Notes under the pieces: model-generated
Told to the model about the DNA's origin: nothing
Database searches by the model: none
What the model saw: the letters and a program-made list of their open reading frames with translations, nothing else
Shown here: piece after piece, positions 32,791-44,038 of the stretch
Layout: each line of letters starts with the position of its first letter
Numbering within the stretch: position 1 is the first letter of the stretch
Assembly (NCBI RefSeq): GCF_003259315.1
Contig: NZ_QLLT01000023.1
Location: 1-64,000, forward strand
Direction: 5' to 3'
Length of the DNA: 64,000 nt
Source of the DNA: Kitasatospora sp. SolWspMP-SS2h
GTDB lineage: Bacteria; Actinomycetota; Actinomycetes; Streptomycetales; Streptomycetaceae
Position numbers and translations under genes: made by a program

Positions 32791-35139
32791 TCACTTCTTC
32801 CGGACCGGCTTGACGTGGATCAGGGCCTCCAGGTCGTTGTAGGACTGCCACAGCACCTCGATCTGGGTGCCGGTGTCCGGGACCTGGACGCTGCTGTACG
32901 GGTTGTCGGCCGACCAGTACTTGGTGGTGTGGTCGTTGAAGACCGTCACACCGCGCGAGCTCGGGATCTTGGTGAGCACGTCGGCCTTGTGGATGTTCAG
33001 GCCGTCGGTGCGCTCGAAGCCGAAGGTCGAGTCGTAGCCCTGGAAGCGCGGGCGCAGCAGCGTGCCGTCGCTCCACTTCAGCGGGGCCGGGTGGGCGTCG
33101 ATCGGGAGGATCAGGCCCTGGCCCGGGTGGTTGGCCACGTTGTTGTCCGACTGCGAGGAGTCCCACAGCCAGATCAGGATGCCGTTCTGGTTGGCGTAGT
33201 GCTCCACCCAGTCCGGACGGGCGGCCGAGCCGAAGTTATACGGGCCGGTCTTCAGCGTGGTGTCGTACGAGATGTACTGGCGGTTCTCGACCAGGTAGTG
33301 CTGGTCGTAGTCCTTGGCGAACTTGCCGGTGATCCGGGAGAACCCGGTGGCGGTCCAGCCGTTGTCGCCGTTCTCGGCGCCGTCGGTGAACAGGGCCGCG
33401 CCGTCCGCGGTCACCGCGATGTTGTCCAGGGCCAGGCCCTTGTAGTGGACGCCGCCGTCGGTGGTGTTGTGGAAGCGGATCTTGACGGCCTTGCCGGCGT
33501 ACGCGTCCAGCGGGAAGGACAGGTCGCCCCAGGCGCCGTTGCTGGAGCCGTTGATGGCGTTGTCCGGCAGCGCGGCGCCGTTGAAGGTGCCGGCCAGCGG
33601 GGTCCAGTTCTTGCCGCCGTCGGTGGAGACCTCGGCGTACGCGTAGTCGTAGTCCGTCTCCAGGTCGAACCAGGCCTTCGCGGTCAGCGTGGCCGAGGTC
33701 TTCCCGGTCAGGTCCAGGTCACGGGTCAGCGCGACGTTCAGGTCGTCGGCGCTGCCGCTCCACCACTCGTTGGCGCCCTCGAACGGGGTGTTGACCTCGG
33801 TGGTGACGGTCTTCGCCGGCAGGTTGACGATCAGGCCCTGCTTGCGCTTGCTGTTGTACTCGACCGGGCCGAGCAGCGAGAGCGACTCCTTGCCGGCCTT
33901 GGCGGTGTCGTAGTTCAGCCAGCCCAGCTTGAGCTTCGACCAGACGTCGAGGTCGTTCGGCATGTCGCCGATCTCGTTCTTGCCCTCGCCCAGCCAGGAG
34001 CCGGAGGACATCAGCGACCAGAAGCCGACCGAGTTGTCGATGCCCTGGCCGGAGGTGTCGTACAGGTCCGGCAGGCCCAGGTCGTGGCCGTACTCGTGGG
34101 CGAACACGCCCAGGCCGCCGTTCTCCGGCTGCATGGTGTAGTCGCCGACCCACAGGCCGGTGGCGCCGATCTGGGTGCCGCCGAGCTTGTTGTTGTCCGG
34201 GCCGGTCTTGCCGGCCTGGTTGGCGTACGCGTAGGAGCGGTGCGCCCACAGCGCGTCGGTGCCCTGGACGCCGCCGCCGGCCGACTGGTCCTCACCGGCG
34301 TGGACGATCTGGAAGTGGTCCAGGTAGCCGTCCGGCTCGTTGAAGTTGCCGTCGCCGTCGTAGTCGTAGCGGTCCCACTGGTCGTACTGCGCCAGGTCGG
34401 CCTTGATCTGGGCGTCGGTGCGGCCCTTGGCCTTCTGGTCGGCGACCCAGGCGTCGATGCCGTCGCGGATCAGGTCCTGCGCGTTGGCGCAGACGTGCTG
34501 GCCGCAGTAGTCCGAGCCGTAGCGGGCCTCGTTCCACGGCACCCGCACCCAGTCGGTGACCAGGCCGTCGACCGAGTACCGGCCGGAGGACTGGCGCTCG
34601 TAGTACGTCTTCAGCGAGGGCTTGTTCTTCGCGAAGTAGATGTCCTGGTAGTGCGCCTGGTTGTAGTCCGCCTGCCAGGCCGTCGAGTTGTCGTTCTTGC
34701 GGTCCGGGGCGGCGATCTGGTTGTGCGCCGGGCCGGGGGTGCCGCCGTACTTGACCTTGCCGTCGGCGGTCGTGGTGGTGGTGTCCACCTGGGTGCCGAA
34801 GTCCACCAGGATCGTGAAGATCTTGTCGGTGCGCTCGCGGGACAGCTCGACGTACTTGTCCCGGCCCAGCTTGATCGAGGAGCCGCTGCCGTGCTGCTCG
34901 ACCTTCGCGGTCCCGTTGACCAGCTGCTCCACCGCGGCGGTCTGCTCGGCCTGCTGCTTGTCGGCCAGCGGGCTCTGCAGTTCGCGCGGGACGCTGTCGT
35001 TCTGGAGCGCCTCGGCCGGGTCGGTGGCCGTCTTGGTCGCGGGGGCGGCGGTGGCGGTCCCCGGGAGCATTCCGGCGCCCAGCGCGGCGGTCACCGCGAT
35101 GGCGGCGGAAGCCGCGACGGCCCTCTTGGTTATCTTCAA
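32791..35139 (-). CDS. Secreted M6-family metalloprotease (immune inhibitor A type)
   Basis: A 782-residue secreted protease with a TTG start and GGGGAGGA eleven bases upstream. The signal peptide is AVAASAAIAVTAALGAGMLP with an ATA-A cleavage site, followed by a propeptide of about 60 residues. The zinc site is HEYGHDLGLPDLYD near residue 347, the HExxH of peptidase family M6. The C-terminal half holds a MAM/carbohydrate-binding-like domain (TTDGGVHYKGLALDNIAV) and a VEHYANQNGILIWLWD region typical of InhA. It is probably used to digest extracellular proteins. Codon use is somewhat less extreme than its neighbours but still native. Confidence 0.93.
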   Translation of the reverse strand: MKITKRAVAASAAIAVTAALGAGMLPGTATAAPATKTATDPAEALQNDSVPRELQSPLADKQQAEQTAAVEQLVNGTAKVEQHGSGSSIKLGRDKYVELSRERTDKIFTILVDFGTQVDTTTTTADGKVKYGGTPGPAHNQIAAPDRKNDNSTAWQADYNQAHYQDIYFAKNKPSLKTYYERQSSGRYSVDGLVTDWVRVPWNEARYGSDYCGQHVCANAQDLIRDGIDAWVADQKAKGRTDAQIKADLAQYDQWDRYDYDGDGNFNEPDGYLDHFQIVHAGEDQSAGGGVQGTDALWAHRSYAYANQAGKTGPDNNKLGGTQIGATGLWVGDYTMQPENGGLGVFAHEYGHDLGLPDLYDTSGQGIDNSVGFWSLMSSGSWLGEGKNEIGDMPNDLDVWSKLKLGWLNYDTAKAGKESLSLLGPVEYNSKRKQGLIVNLPAKTVTTEVNTPFEGANEWWSGSADDLNVALTRDLDLTGKTSATLTAKAWFDLETDYDYAYAEVSTDGGKNWTPLAGTFNGAALPDNAINGSSNGAWGDLSFPLDAYAGKAVKIRFHNTTDGGVHYKGLALDNIAVTADGAALFTDGAENGDNGWTATGFSRITGKFAKDYDQHYLVENRQYISYDTTLKTGPYNFGSAARPDWVEHYANQNGILIWLWDSSQSDNNVANHPGQGLILPIDAHPAPLKWSDGTLLRPRFQGYDSTFGFERTDGLNIHKADVLTKIPSSRGVTVFNDHTTKYWSADNPYSSVQVPDTGTQIEVLWQSYNDLEALIHVKPVRKK

Positions 35140-35449
35140 CGTGGTGACGTCCTCCCCTTACCGGTCGGGCTGGTCGGCCGAACCGGTGAACCAATGCAAG
35201 ACAGGTGGACGACATTTGACCCAAGGTCCGGTAAAAAAGAAAGACCTTGACCCTGGCGTGGCCACGCCGCTATGCTCCCGCACCCCGGTTTCGCTGACGG
35301 TCCGTCAACCTACCCACCATTCCTGCCGGTCAAGGGTCGGTCGTGCCCGCACCGCACCGCGCTCCACCCGTTCGGCGGGCCGCCCGTCCGCATTCACAGC
35401 ACACGGAAACCTAAACAGTTTTTCAACTGAAGAGCGGGACGGCAGAAAA
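35140..35449. promoter_or_regulatory. Upstream region of the M6 protease gene
   Basis: Together with the adjoining clpC terminator this makes 370 bases without a gene. It carries a perfect palindrome TGACGGTCCGTCA (35295-35307), GGCGTGGCCACGCC (near 35254-35267), and a plus-strand -35/-10-like pair, TTGACC and TATGCT with an 18-base spacer, which does not lead to a recognisable gene. The TGACGG palindrome is one of several related sites in the window. Confidence 0.4.
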
Positions 35450-35485
35450 CCGCCGCCCCCGACCTGATCAGGTCGGGGGCGGCGG
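35450..35485 (-). terminator. Rho-independent terminator of clpC
   Basis: A 36-base perfect palindrome with arms CCGCCGCCCCCGACCTGA and TCAGGTCGGGGGCGGCGG. On the minus strand it is followed by TTTTC, giving the stem plus U-run of an intrinsic terminator, 24 bases after the clpC stop. Confidence 0.85.
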
Positions 35486-35509
35486 CTTGCCGAACGCTTT
35501 GCGGGGCTA

Positions 35510-38029
<2,520 letters not shown>

Positions 38030-38493
38030 CGTTAATCGCTCCTCAGAGCGGTCGGTCAGTTCGGGGGCCGTCCCCGCCCTGTCCTTCCGCATGCTAGTCC
38101 CGCTCAGCAGCGCGGCTACGGAACTCCCACGGAGCGGGAGCAACATGCTGCGCGACCAGCCGACACCTTTCCCAACCTGATGCTGGGAGACGGTGTTCCC
38201 AGCGACGGGCCCGATGCACCGGATCCCGCTACGCCAACGGCGAACACGGTCCGGCGGAACCGGCGGACCGGCCCCGCGGTGTGCCGCGGGCGGACTCCGC
38301 GGAGCCCGTCCACCAGCATTCATACCCGGTAATCCGGCGGGTTTCGCGTGGTTTCCCGGGGTCTGTGTTCGCCTGGCGAGAAGTCCGCCGACCGGGGACC
38401 CGGCTGACGGGCCGTCAGGTCGGCCGCGGGCGGCTCACCGCCGTCCCGGTGGCGGTCGCGTGACCGCCCGGCCCCTCCAGCGTTGCACAGGTC
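38030..38493. other. Intergenic region upstream of clpC
   Basis: A 464-base divergent stretch. It contains a probable ClgR box (38228-38245), the inverted repeat CTGGGA-8-TCCCAG (38183-38202), a perfect 15-base palindrome CTGACGGGCCGTCAG (38404-38418), and a TAGCAT that may be the clpC -10 (minus strand, 38091-38096). An in-frame extension of clpC to 38323 is open but lacks the Clp-N consensus, so I treat it as non-coding. Confidence 0.5.
38228..38245. promoter_or_regulatory. Probable ClgR box of clpC
   Basis: The sequence GCTACGCCAACGGCGAAC fits the ClgR consensus CGCYNANRGCG with A/T-A/T-G/C after it. ClgR activates clp and related protease genes in actinobacteria. The site lies about 200 bases before the clpC start. 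The consensus is recalled from the literature and not computed. Confidence 0.5.
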
Positions 38494-38925
38494 GTGACCC
38501 GTCCGCCGCCGCCCGCCCCGGCCGCACCCCGTGCGGCGGTCGGCTGGCGCGGATCGGACCGGGTGACCGCGCCGCTGGGGCCCGCGCGGGCCGCGCTGGG
38601 CCGGCTGGAGCGGCTGGGCCGCCCCACCGGGCCGGTGCTGCGGCAGTCCGGCCGGGCCGTCTTCCTGCTCGCCCCGGGGGCCGCCGAGCCGGTGCCCGAG
38701 CTGCTCCGCTGGCTGGGCTGGGGCCCCGAGCTGGGGCTGCCGATCGAGGCCCGGGCGGCGCACCCGGGAGACCCCCGGGTGCCCGAACCGCGGACCGCCG
38801 ACTGGCTGCGGGCCGGAGCGCCGCGGCCCGCCCTGGACCTGCGCTCGCCCGCCCTGCTGCACCTGCTGGACGCCCTCGCGGACGCCTGCGCGCGGGAACG
38901 GCTGGGCCTGCCGCCCGCCCGCTGA
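38494..38925 (+). CDS. Small actinobacterial protein of unknown function next to lsr2
   Basis: A 143-residue protein with a possible GTG start at 38494. The sequence after a Pro/Ala-rich first 30 residues has RQSGRAVFLLAPGAAEPVPE and LLRWLGWGPELGL, which I have the impression occur in proteins of unknown role beside lsr2 and in C-terminal parts of primase/polymerase-like actinomycete proteins. The gene converges with lsr2 and shares its terminator. The start codon is uncertain; GTG codons further in are alternatives. Confidence 0.5.
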   Translation: MTRPPPPAPAAPRAAVGWRGSDRVTAPLGPARAALGRLERLGRPTGPVLRQSGRAVFLLAPGAAEPVPELLRWLGWGPELGLPIEARAAHPGDPRVPEPRTADWLRAGAPRPALDLRSPALLHLLDALADACARERLGLPPAR

Positions 38926-38943
38926 GAGCCCCGCCGGGGCCCG

Positions 38944-38965
38944 GGCGGCTCCCTCGGGAGCCGCC
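38944..38965. terminator. Terminator hairpin between the small gene and lsr2
   Basis: Perfect ten-base arms GGCGGCTCCC (38944-38953) and GGGAGCCGCC (38956-38965) with a two-base loop, ending just before the lsr2 stop codon on the minus strand. Confidence 0.7.
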
Positions 38966-38966
38966 G

Positions 38967-39332
38967 TCAGGAGGCGTTGGCCTTCTCGTACGCCTCGCGC
39001 ACGTTGCTCGGGACGCGGCCGCGGTCGTTGACGGGGAGGCCGTTCTCCTTCGCCCAGGTGCGGATCTTGGCGGTGTCGGCCTGCCCGGCCGCGGCGGACC
39101 GGCCGCCGCCGCTGCGCCCGCCGCCGCTGCCGCCGCGCCGCGGGGCGGTCAGCCGGCCGCTCTGCTTGCGGCCCTTCTCGACGTACGGGGCGAGCAGGTC
39201 GCGGAGCTTCTCCGCGTTGTCGCTCTTCAGATCGATCTCGTAGGCCACGCCGTCCAGGGCGAACGTCACCGTCTCGTCCGCGGAGCCGCCGTCGAGATCG
39301 TCTTCCAGAATGACCTGAACCCTCTGTGCCAC
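38967..39332 (-). CDS. lsr2: Nucleoid-associated protein Lsr2
   Basis: A 121-residue DNA-bridging protein that silences AT-rich, often horizontally gained, genes. The GTG start at 39332 gives the usual N-terminus (AQRVQVILEDDLDGG). The N-terminal dimerisation domain includes TVTFALDGVAYEIDLKSDNA. A linker rich in Gly/Arg/Ser (GGSGGGRSGGGRS) connects to the C-terminal DNA-binding domain IRTWAKENGLPVNDRGRVPS. That domain has the RGR hook that inserts into the minor groove of AT-rich DNA. Confidence 0.97.
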   Translation of the reverse strand: MAQRVQVILEDDLDGGSADETVTFALDGVAYEIDLKSDNAEKLRDLLAPYVEKGRKQSGRLTAPRRGGSGGGRSGGGRSAAAGQADTAKIRTWAKENGLPVNDRGRVPSNVREAYEKANAS

Positions 39333-39436
39333 GGGCTTCCCTTTCCGCGATAACGATCCATTGCCTGGAGAAAGGAAAGCGTCTTTTCCCGGAAAACACA
39401 AACCCCTGTGTCGCCGGTCGTGCCGCGGGGCATGAC

Positions 39437-39964
39437 TCACAGGTGCAGCAGCATCCGCGAGTTGCCCAGCGTGTTCGGCTTCACCCGCTCCAGGTCGAGG
39501 AACTCGGCGACGCCTTCGTCGTACGAGCGCAGGAGTTCTTCATAGACTTCTGTGGCCACGGCCGCCGGGTCTGCCGTACGATCGTCGTTTTCGCCGATCT
39601 CCACGAAGCCGTGTTTCGAGAAGAACGGAACCTCGAACGTCAGGCAGAAAATCCGACGGACGCCGAGCCAGCGCGCGGTCTCCAGCAGCTTGGCCAGCAG
39701 CAGGTGCCCGATACCGAGGCCCTTGCAGACCGGGTCCACCGCGAGGGTGCGCACCTCGGCGAGGTCCTCCCACATCACGTGCAGCGCGCCACAGGCCACC
39801 ACTCGGCCGTCCTGGTCGCGTTCGGCGACCCAGAACTCCTGGACGGATTCGAACAGGGTGACGGTCGGCTTGTCGAGCAGAATGCCGTCCCGGGAGTACG
39901 CGTCGATGAGCCGGCGGACGGCGCGCACGTCGGTGGTCCGCGCACGGCGGATGGTGACCTCCAT
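39437..39964 (-). CDS. GNAT acetyltransferase, amino-acid (glutamate) N-acetyltransferase type
   Basis: A 175-residue acetyltransferase. It has the acetyl-CoA loop AVDPVCKGLGIGHLLLAKLL (QxxGxG/A type, here KGLGIG), an early IRRARTTDVRAVRRLIDAYS and FFSKHGFVEIGE. The order and length match the short ArgA-like N-acetylglutamate synthases of actinobacteria, which make the first arginine intermediate. Here it sits between lsr2 and a BlaI-type regulator and not in an arg operon, so arginine synthesis is likely but not proved. The ATG at 39964 is supported by family length. Confidence 0.8.
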   Translation of the reverse strand: MEVTIRRARTTDVRAVRRLIDAYSRDGILLDKPTVTLFESVQEFWVAERDQDGRVVACGALHVMWEDLAEVRTLAVDPVCKGLGIGHLLLAKLLETARWLGVRRIFCLTFEVPFFSKHGFVEIGENDDRTADPAAVATEVYEELLRSYDEGVAEFLDLERVKPNTLGNSRMLLHL

Positions 39965-39975
39965 GCCGGGGAACG

Positions 39976-40368
39976 TTATCGTGCCGCGGGCGGCCCGGTC
40001 TCCTCGGTATCGGCGCCCGCCACCCGCAGCGCGTCGCGCAACCACTCGCGCTGTTCCGGGGACATCATCCCGAAGAAGTGCACCAGGGCGGCGGCCGGAT
40101 TGTCGCTCGTCGCCCAGGCGTCGTTCATCAGCGCGGCGGTGTACGCCTCCCGGGAGGAGACCGGCTCATATCGGTATGCGCGCCCGGCGCGCTCCCGGCG
40201 CACCCAGCCCTTTCGATAGAGCTTGTCGAGCACCGTCATCACGGTGGTGTACGCGATTTCGCGTTCCGCCCGCAGATCCTGCAGAACCTCCCGAACCGTG
40301 ACCGGGCGGTTCCACTGCCACACCCGGGTCATGATGTCGTTCTCGAGTTCTCCGAGTCGCCGCACCAT
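39976..40368 (-). CDS. BlaI/MecI/CopY-family transcriptional regulator
   Basis: A 130-residue winged-helix repressor. It starts VRRLGELENDIMTRVWQWNR, with the recognition region VREVLQDLRAEREIAYTTVM and TVLDKLYRKGWVRRERAGR. The C-terminal part has FGMMSPEQREWLRDAL, the dimerisation segment. In beta-lactam systems such proteins are inactivated by a BlaR1-type membrane protease, but no such partner lies next to it. Eleven bases separate its stop from the acetyltransferase start, so the two may share a transcript. Confidence 0.88.
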   Translation of the reverse strand: MVRRLGELENDIMTRVWQWNRPVTVREVLQDLRAEREIAYTTVMTVLDKLYRKGWVRRERAGRAYRYEPVSSREAYTAALMNDAWATSDNPAAALVHFFGMMSPEQREWLRDALRVAGADTEETGPPAAR

Positions 40369-40422
40369 AGTGCCGCCAAGGATAGGGCCGATGCGGACAA
40401 AAGGCGGCAAACGGCAAACGGA

Positions 40423-40461
40423 CCGGCGCGCCGCTCCCCGGAGGGGGGAGCGGCGCGCCGG
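40423..40461 (-). terminator. Terminator of the lysS operon
   Basis: Arms CCGGCGCGCCGCTCCCC (40423-40439) and GGGGAGCGGCGCGCCGG (40445-40461), 17 perfect pairs with a five-base loop, just after the small membrane protein gene. Confidence 0.85.
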
Positions 40462-40472
40462 CCCGGAGACCG

Positions 40473-40625
40473 CTATTCGGCGGCGGAACGCGCCGCCATG
40501 GCCTCGGCGGCGGCGTCCTCCTTGGCCTTCTGGGCGCCGCCCTGGCTGCGGATGATGGCCCGCACCAGGAAGGCGAAACCGACCGCCATGACCAGCGGCG
40601 GGACGATCGCGCTGACGTACTCCAT
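40473..40625 (-). CDS. 50-residue single-pass membrane protein downstream of lysS
   Basis: A short gene starting three bases after the lysS stop. The product begins MEYVSAIVPPLVMAVGFAFL, one membrane helix with the N-terminus probably outside, followed by VRAIIRSQGGAQKAKEDAAA and an Ala/Glu tail. The reading frame, spacing and the terminator right behind it support translation. I recall similar small proteins after lysS in other streptomycetes, but the function is unknown. Confidence 0.75.
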   Translation of the reverse strand: MEYVSAIVPPLVMAVGFAFLVRAIIRSQGGAQKAKEDAAAEAMAARSAAE

Positions 40626-40628
40626 CGG

Positions 40629-42206
40629 TTACTCCTCGGTCGGGTCGGACGCGCCCTCGGCGGCGGTCCGCTCGTTCTTCGCCGCCTTCTCCGGCTTCAC
40701 CAGCGGGAAGAGCACCGTCTCGCGGATGTTCTTGCCGGTGAGCAGCATGATCAGGCGGTCCACGCCCAGGCCGAGGCCGCCGGTGGGCGGCATCGCGTAC
40801 TCCAGGGCGCGCAGGAAGTCCTCGTCCAGCTGCATCGCCTCGACGTCGCCGCCGGCCGCCAGCAGCGACTGCGCGGTGAGCCGGGCGCGCTGCTCGACCG
40901 GGTCGATCAACTCGGAGTAGGCGGTGCCGATCTCGGTGCCGAAGATCACCAGGTCCCACTTCTCCGCGACGCCCTCGACCGAGCGGTGCCGCCGGGTCAG
41001 CGGGGAGACCGAGGTCGGGTAGTCCCTGATGAAGGTCGGCCGGATCGCGTGGTGCTCCAGCAGGCGCTCGATCAGCTCCAGCACGATCTGGCCGTGGTCC
41101 CAGGCCGGGTCCAGGTACTCGCCCAGGCCGTGCTCGGCGGCCAGCTTCCGCAGCTCCTCGGCGGAGGTGGCCGGGGTGACCTCGGTGCCCAGGTGGGCGG
41201 AGATGCCCGGGTAGACCGAGACCTCCTCCCAGGGCTCGGCCAGGTCGATCTCGTGCTCGGCGCCGTCCGGGCCGAGGCCCCTGACCACGGTGGTGCCCAG
41301 CGCGTCCCGGGCGGCGTTGACGATGACCGCCCGGATCAGCTCGGCCTGGGTGTCGTAGTCGCCGTACGCCTCGTACGACTCCAGGGCGGTGAACTCCGGG
41401 TTGTGGGTGGCGTCCGCGCCCTCGTTGCGGAAGTTCCGGTTGATCTCGAAGACCTTCTCGGCACCGCCGACCACCAGGCGCTTGAGGTACAGCTCGGTGG
41501 CGATGCGCAGGTACAGGTCGATGCCGTACGCGTTGATGTGCGTCGTGAACGGGCGGGCGTTGGCGCCGCCGTGGATCGGCTGCAGCATCGGGGTCTCGAC
41601 CTCGAGGTAGCCGCGGTCCTCGTAGGTGCGGCGGATCGAGCGGATCACCCGGGTGCGCAGCTGGAGCATCTCGCGCGCCTCGGGGTTGACGATCAGGTCC
41701 ACGTAGCGCTGGCGGACCCGGGCCTCCGGGTCGTTCAGGCCCTTGTGCTTGTCCGGCAGCGGGCGCAGGCACTTGGCGGTGAGCTCCCAGCGGTCGACCA
41801 TCACGCTGAGCTCGCCGCGCTTGGAGGTGATCACCTCGCCCTCGACGCCGACCTGGTCGCCGAGGTCGATGTCGCCCTTCCAGGCGGCCAGCCGCTCGGC
41901 GCCCAGCCTGTCCAGGGAGAGCATCACCTGGAGGTCGCCGGAGCCGTCCCGCAGGGTGGCGAAGCAGAGCTTGCCGCCGGTGCGGGCCAGGACCACCCGG
42001 CCGGTGACGCCGACCCGCTCGCCGGTGGCGGTGTCCGCGGCCAGGTCGGGGTGCTTGTCGCGCAGCTCGGCGATGGTGGTGGTGCGGGGGAAGCCGACCG
42101 GGTACGGGTCGACGCCGGCCGCCCGGAGCCGGTCCAGCTTCTCGCGCCGGACGCGCATCTGCTCGGGAAGGTCGTCGGTCGCGGGGACGGTGCTCTGATC
42201 ACTCAC
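40629..42206 (-). CDS. lysS: Lysyl-tRNA synthetase, class II
   Basis: A 525-residue enzyme that charges tRNA(Lys). The N-terminal OB-fold anticodon-binding domain contains VGVTGRVVLARTGGKLCFAT. The class II motifs are RSIRRTYEDRGYLEVETPM for motif 1, NFRNEGADATHNPEFTALE for motif 2 and GLGLGVDRLIMLLTGKNIRE for motif 3. The C-terminal 20 residues are an acidic extension. The start is GTG. It is the first gene of a two-gene unit with the small membrane protein. Confidence 0.97.
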   Translation of the reverse strand: MSDQSTVPATDDLPEQMRVRREKLDRLRAAGVDPYPVGFPRTTTIAELRDKHPDLAADTATGERVGVTGRVVLARTGGKLCFATLRDGSGDLQVMLSLDRLGAERLAAWKGDIDLGDQVGVEGEVITSKRGELSVMVDRWELTAKCLRPLPDKHKGLNDPEARVRQRYVDLIVNPEAREMLQLRTRVIRSIRRTYEDRGYLEVETPMLQPIHGGANARPFTTHINAYGIDLYLRIATELYLKRLVVGGAEKVFEINRNFRNEGADATHNPEFTALESYEAYGDYDTQAELIRAVIVNAARDALGTTVVRGLGPDGAEHEIDLAEPWEEVSVYPGISAHLGTEVTPATSAEELRKLAAEHGLGEYLDPAWDHGQIVLELIERLLEHHAIRPTFIRDYPTSVSPLTRRHRSVEGVAEKWDLVIFGTEIGTAYSELIDPVEQRARLTAQSLLAAGGDVEAMQLDEDFLRALEYAMPPTGGLGLGVDRLIMLLTGKNIRETVLFPLVKPEKAAKNERTAAEGASDPTEE

Positions 42207-42276
42207 CCCACCAGGGTAGCCAGGCTCACGGCCCGCTCCGTCACGGGATGTCGGCGGGGGCGCGCCGGGAACGGCG

Positions 42277-42302
42277 GGGCCCCCTCCGGACGGAGGGGGC
42301 CC
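42277..42302. terminator. Terminator hairpin upstream of lysS
   Basis: Arms GGGCCCCCTCCG (42277-42288) and CGGAGGGGGCCC (42291-42302) with a two-base loop. It lies after the stop of the minus-strand hypothetical gene and before lysS, separating their transcripts. Confidence 0.75.
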
Positions 42303-42318
42303 GGGGCGCGGCGGCCGG

Positions 42319-42987
42319 TCAGCCGTCGGTGCCGGTGGCGAGTTCCGGGTGCTCCTCGTCGGCCGGGGGCTCCTGGTGGGGGGCCGAGCGGGCGCGGCGG
42401 CCGAACAGCTCGGCGGGGGTGGGCATCCGGCGGGGGCGGGGGCGCTCGGCCGGGTGCGGGGGCTGCTGGTCGTTCATCGGGGACCGTCCTGCGACTGGGG
42501 TGGCGGACTGGGGTTCGGACGCCGGGCTGGGCACCGCCGCGAGGTGCCGCTGGCCGGAGCCCAGCGAGAGCCGCTCGCGGACCTCGGCCTCGGCGAGCGC
42601 GTGGCAGCGCCCGGCGAGCCGGGAGCGGCGGGCCTGTTCGGGCGGGCCGCAGGGCTGGCGGGACAGCGAGCGCAGGGCCGAGAGGTCCTCGGCGGTGGGC
42701 AGGTAGCCGTCGGCGACGGCCTCCTCCAGGCGGTCCAGGTAGCCCGCGACGCTCCCGGGCAGGGCGGCCCGGTAGCGGGCCAGGTCGGTGAGCATGAAGG
42801 CCCGCAGCCGCCCGCCCTCCTGGACCGCCTCGTCGATGGCCTCGGTCAGCCGCAGCGCGTCCTGGACGTCCTCGGTCCACAGTTCGCCGGCCGCGGCGGG
42901 CAGCGGGAGCCGGTCGGGCGCGGCCGGGTAGAGGGCTTGGGCGAGGACACGGCGCAGCACCCGGACTTCATCGGCGCTGAAGGCCAT
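42319..42987 (-). CDS. Actinobacterial protein of unknown function
   Basis: A 222-residue soluble protein if started at the ATG at 42987 (MAFSADEVRVLRRVLAQALY); an ATG ten codons earlier is also open but gives an atypical N-terminus. The first 130 residues are helical and contain DVQDALRLTEAIDEAVQEGG and GYLDRLEEAVADGYLPTAED. The remainder is Pro/Arg-rich and probably disordered. A small palindrome GTACG-TGT-CGTAC (43027-43039) lies about 40 bases upstream. No family function is known to me. Confidence 0.65.
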   Translation of the reverse strand: MAFSADEVRVLRRVLAQALYPAAPDRLPLPAAAGELWTEDVQDALRLTEAIDEAVQEGGRLRAFMLTDLARYRAALPGSVAGYLDRLEEAVADGYLPTAEDLSALRSLSRQPCGPPEQARRSRLAGRCHALAEAEVRERLSLGSGQRHLAAVPSPASEPQSATPVAGRSPMNDQQPPHPAERPRPRRMPTPAELFGRRARSAPHQEPPADEEHPELATGTDG

Positions 42988-43201
42988 GCCGCCGCGCGAT
43001 CCGTGTGGCGTTGGCATGGGTCGACAGTACGTGTCGTACGTCCGACTTATGGCGATTGATGACGTGTTTGTCCCGATTGGCCTATGAGATGGCCCGCGGG
43101 CCGGCCGCGCCCCGGGAACGCGGCGGGCCCCGGCGCCCGCCGGGGCGGACCGGGGCCCGGGCGGGGCGGCCGGGGGTGTCGGGCGGCGGTGGCCGGGGGC
43201 G

Positions 43202-43999
<798 letters not shown>

Positions 44000-44038
44000 G
44001 GGGGCGCTTTCTGCTTCGAAGGGTCGGGGTTCGAAGGG

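Noticed and set aside
35249..35281. Plus-strand promoter (TTGACC, 18 bases, TATGCT) as the start of a small RNA
   Set aside because: No terminator or conserved structure follows before the clpC terminator region; it may be a chance match.
38030..38323. N-terminal extension of ClpC by 98 residues
   Set aside because: The frame is open but the added sequence is Pro/Arg-rich and unlike any Clp protein; the ATG at 38029 gives the family N-terminus.
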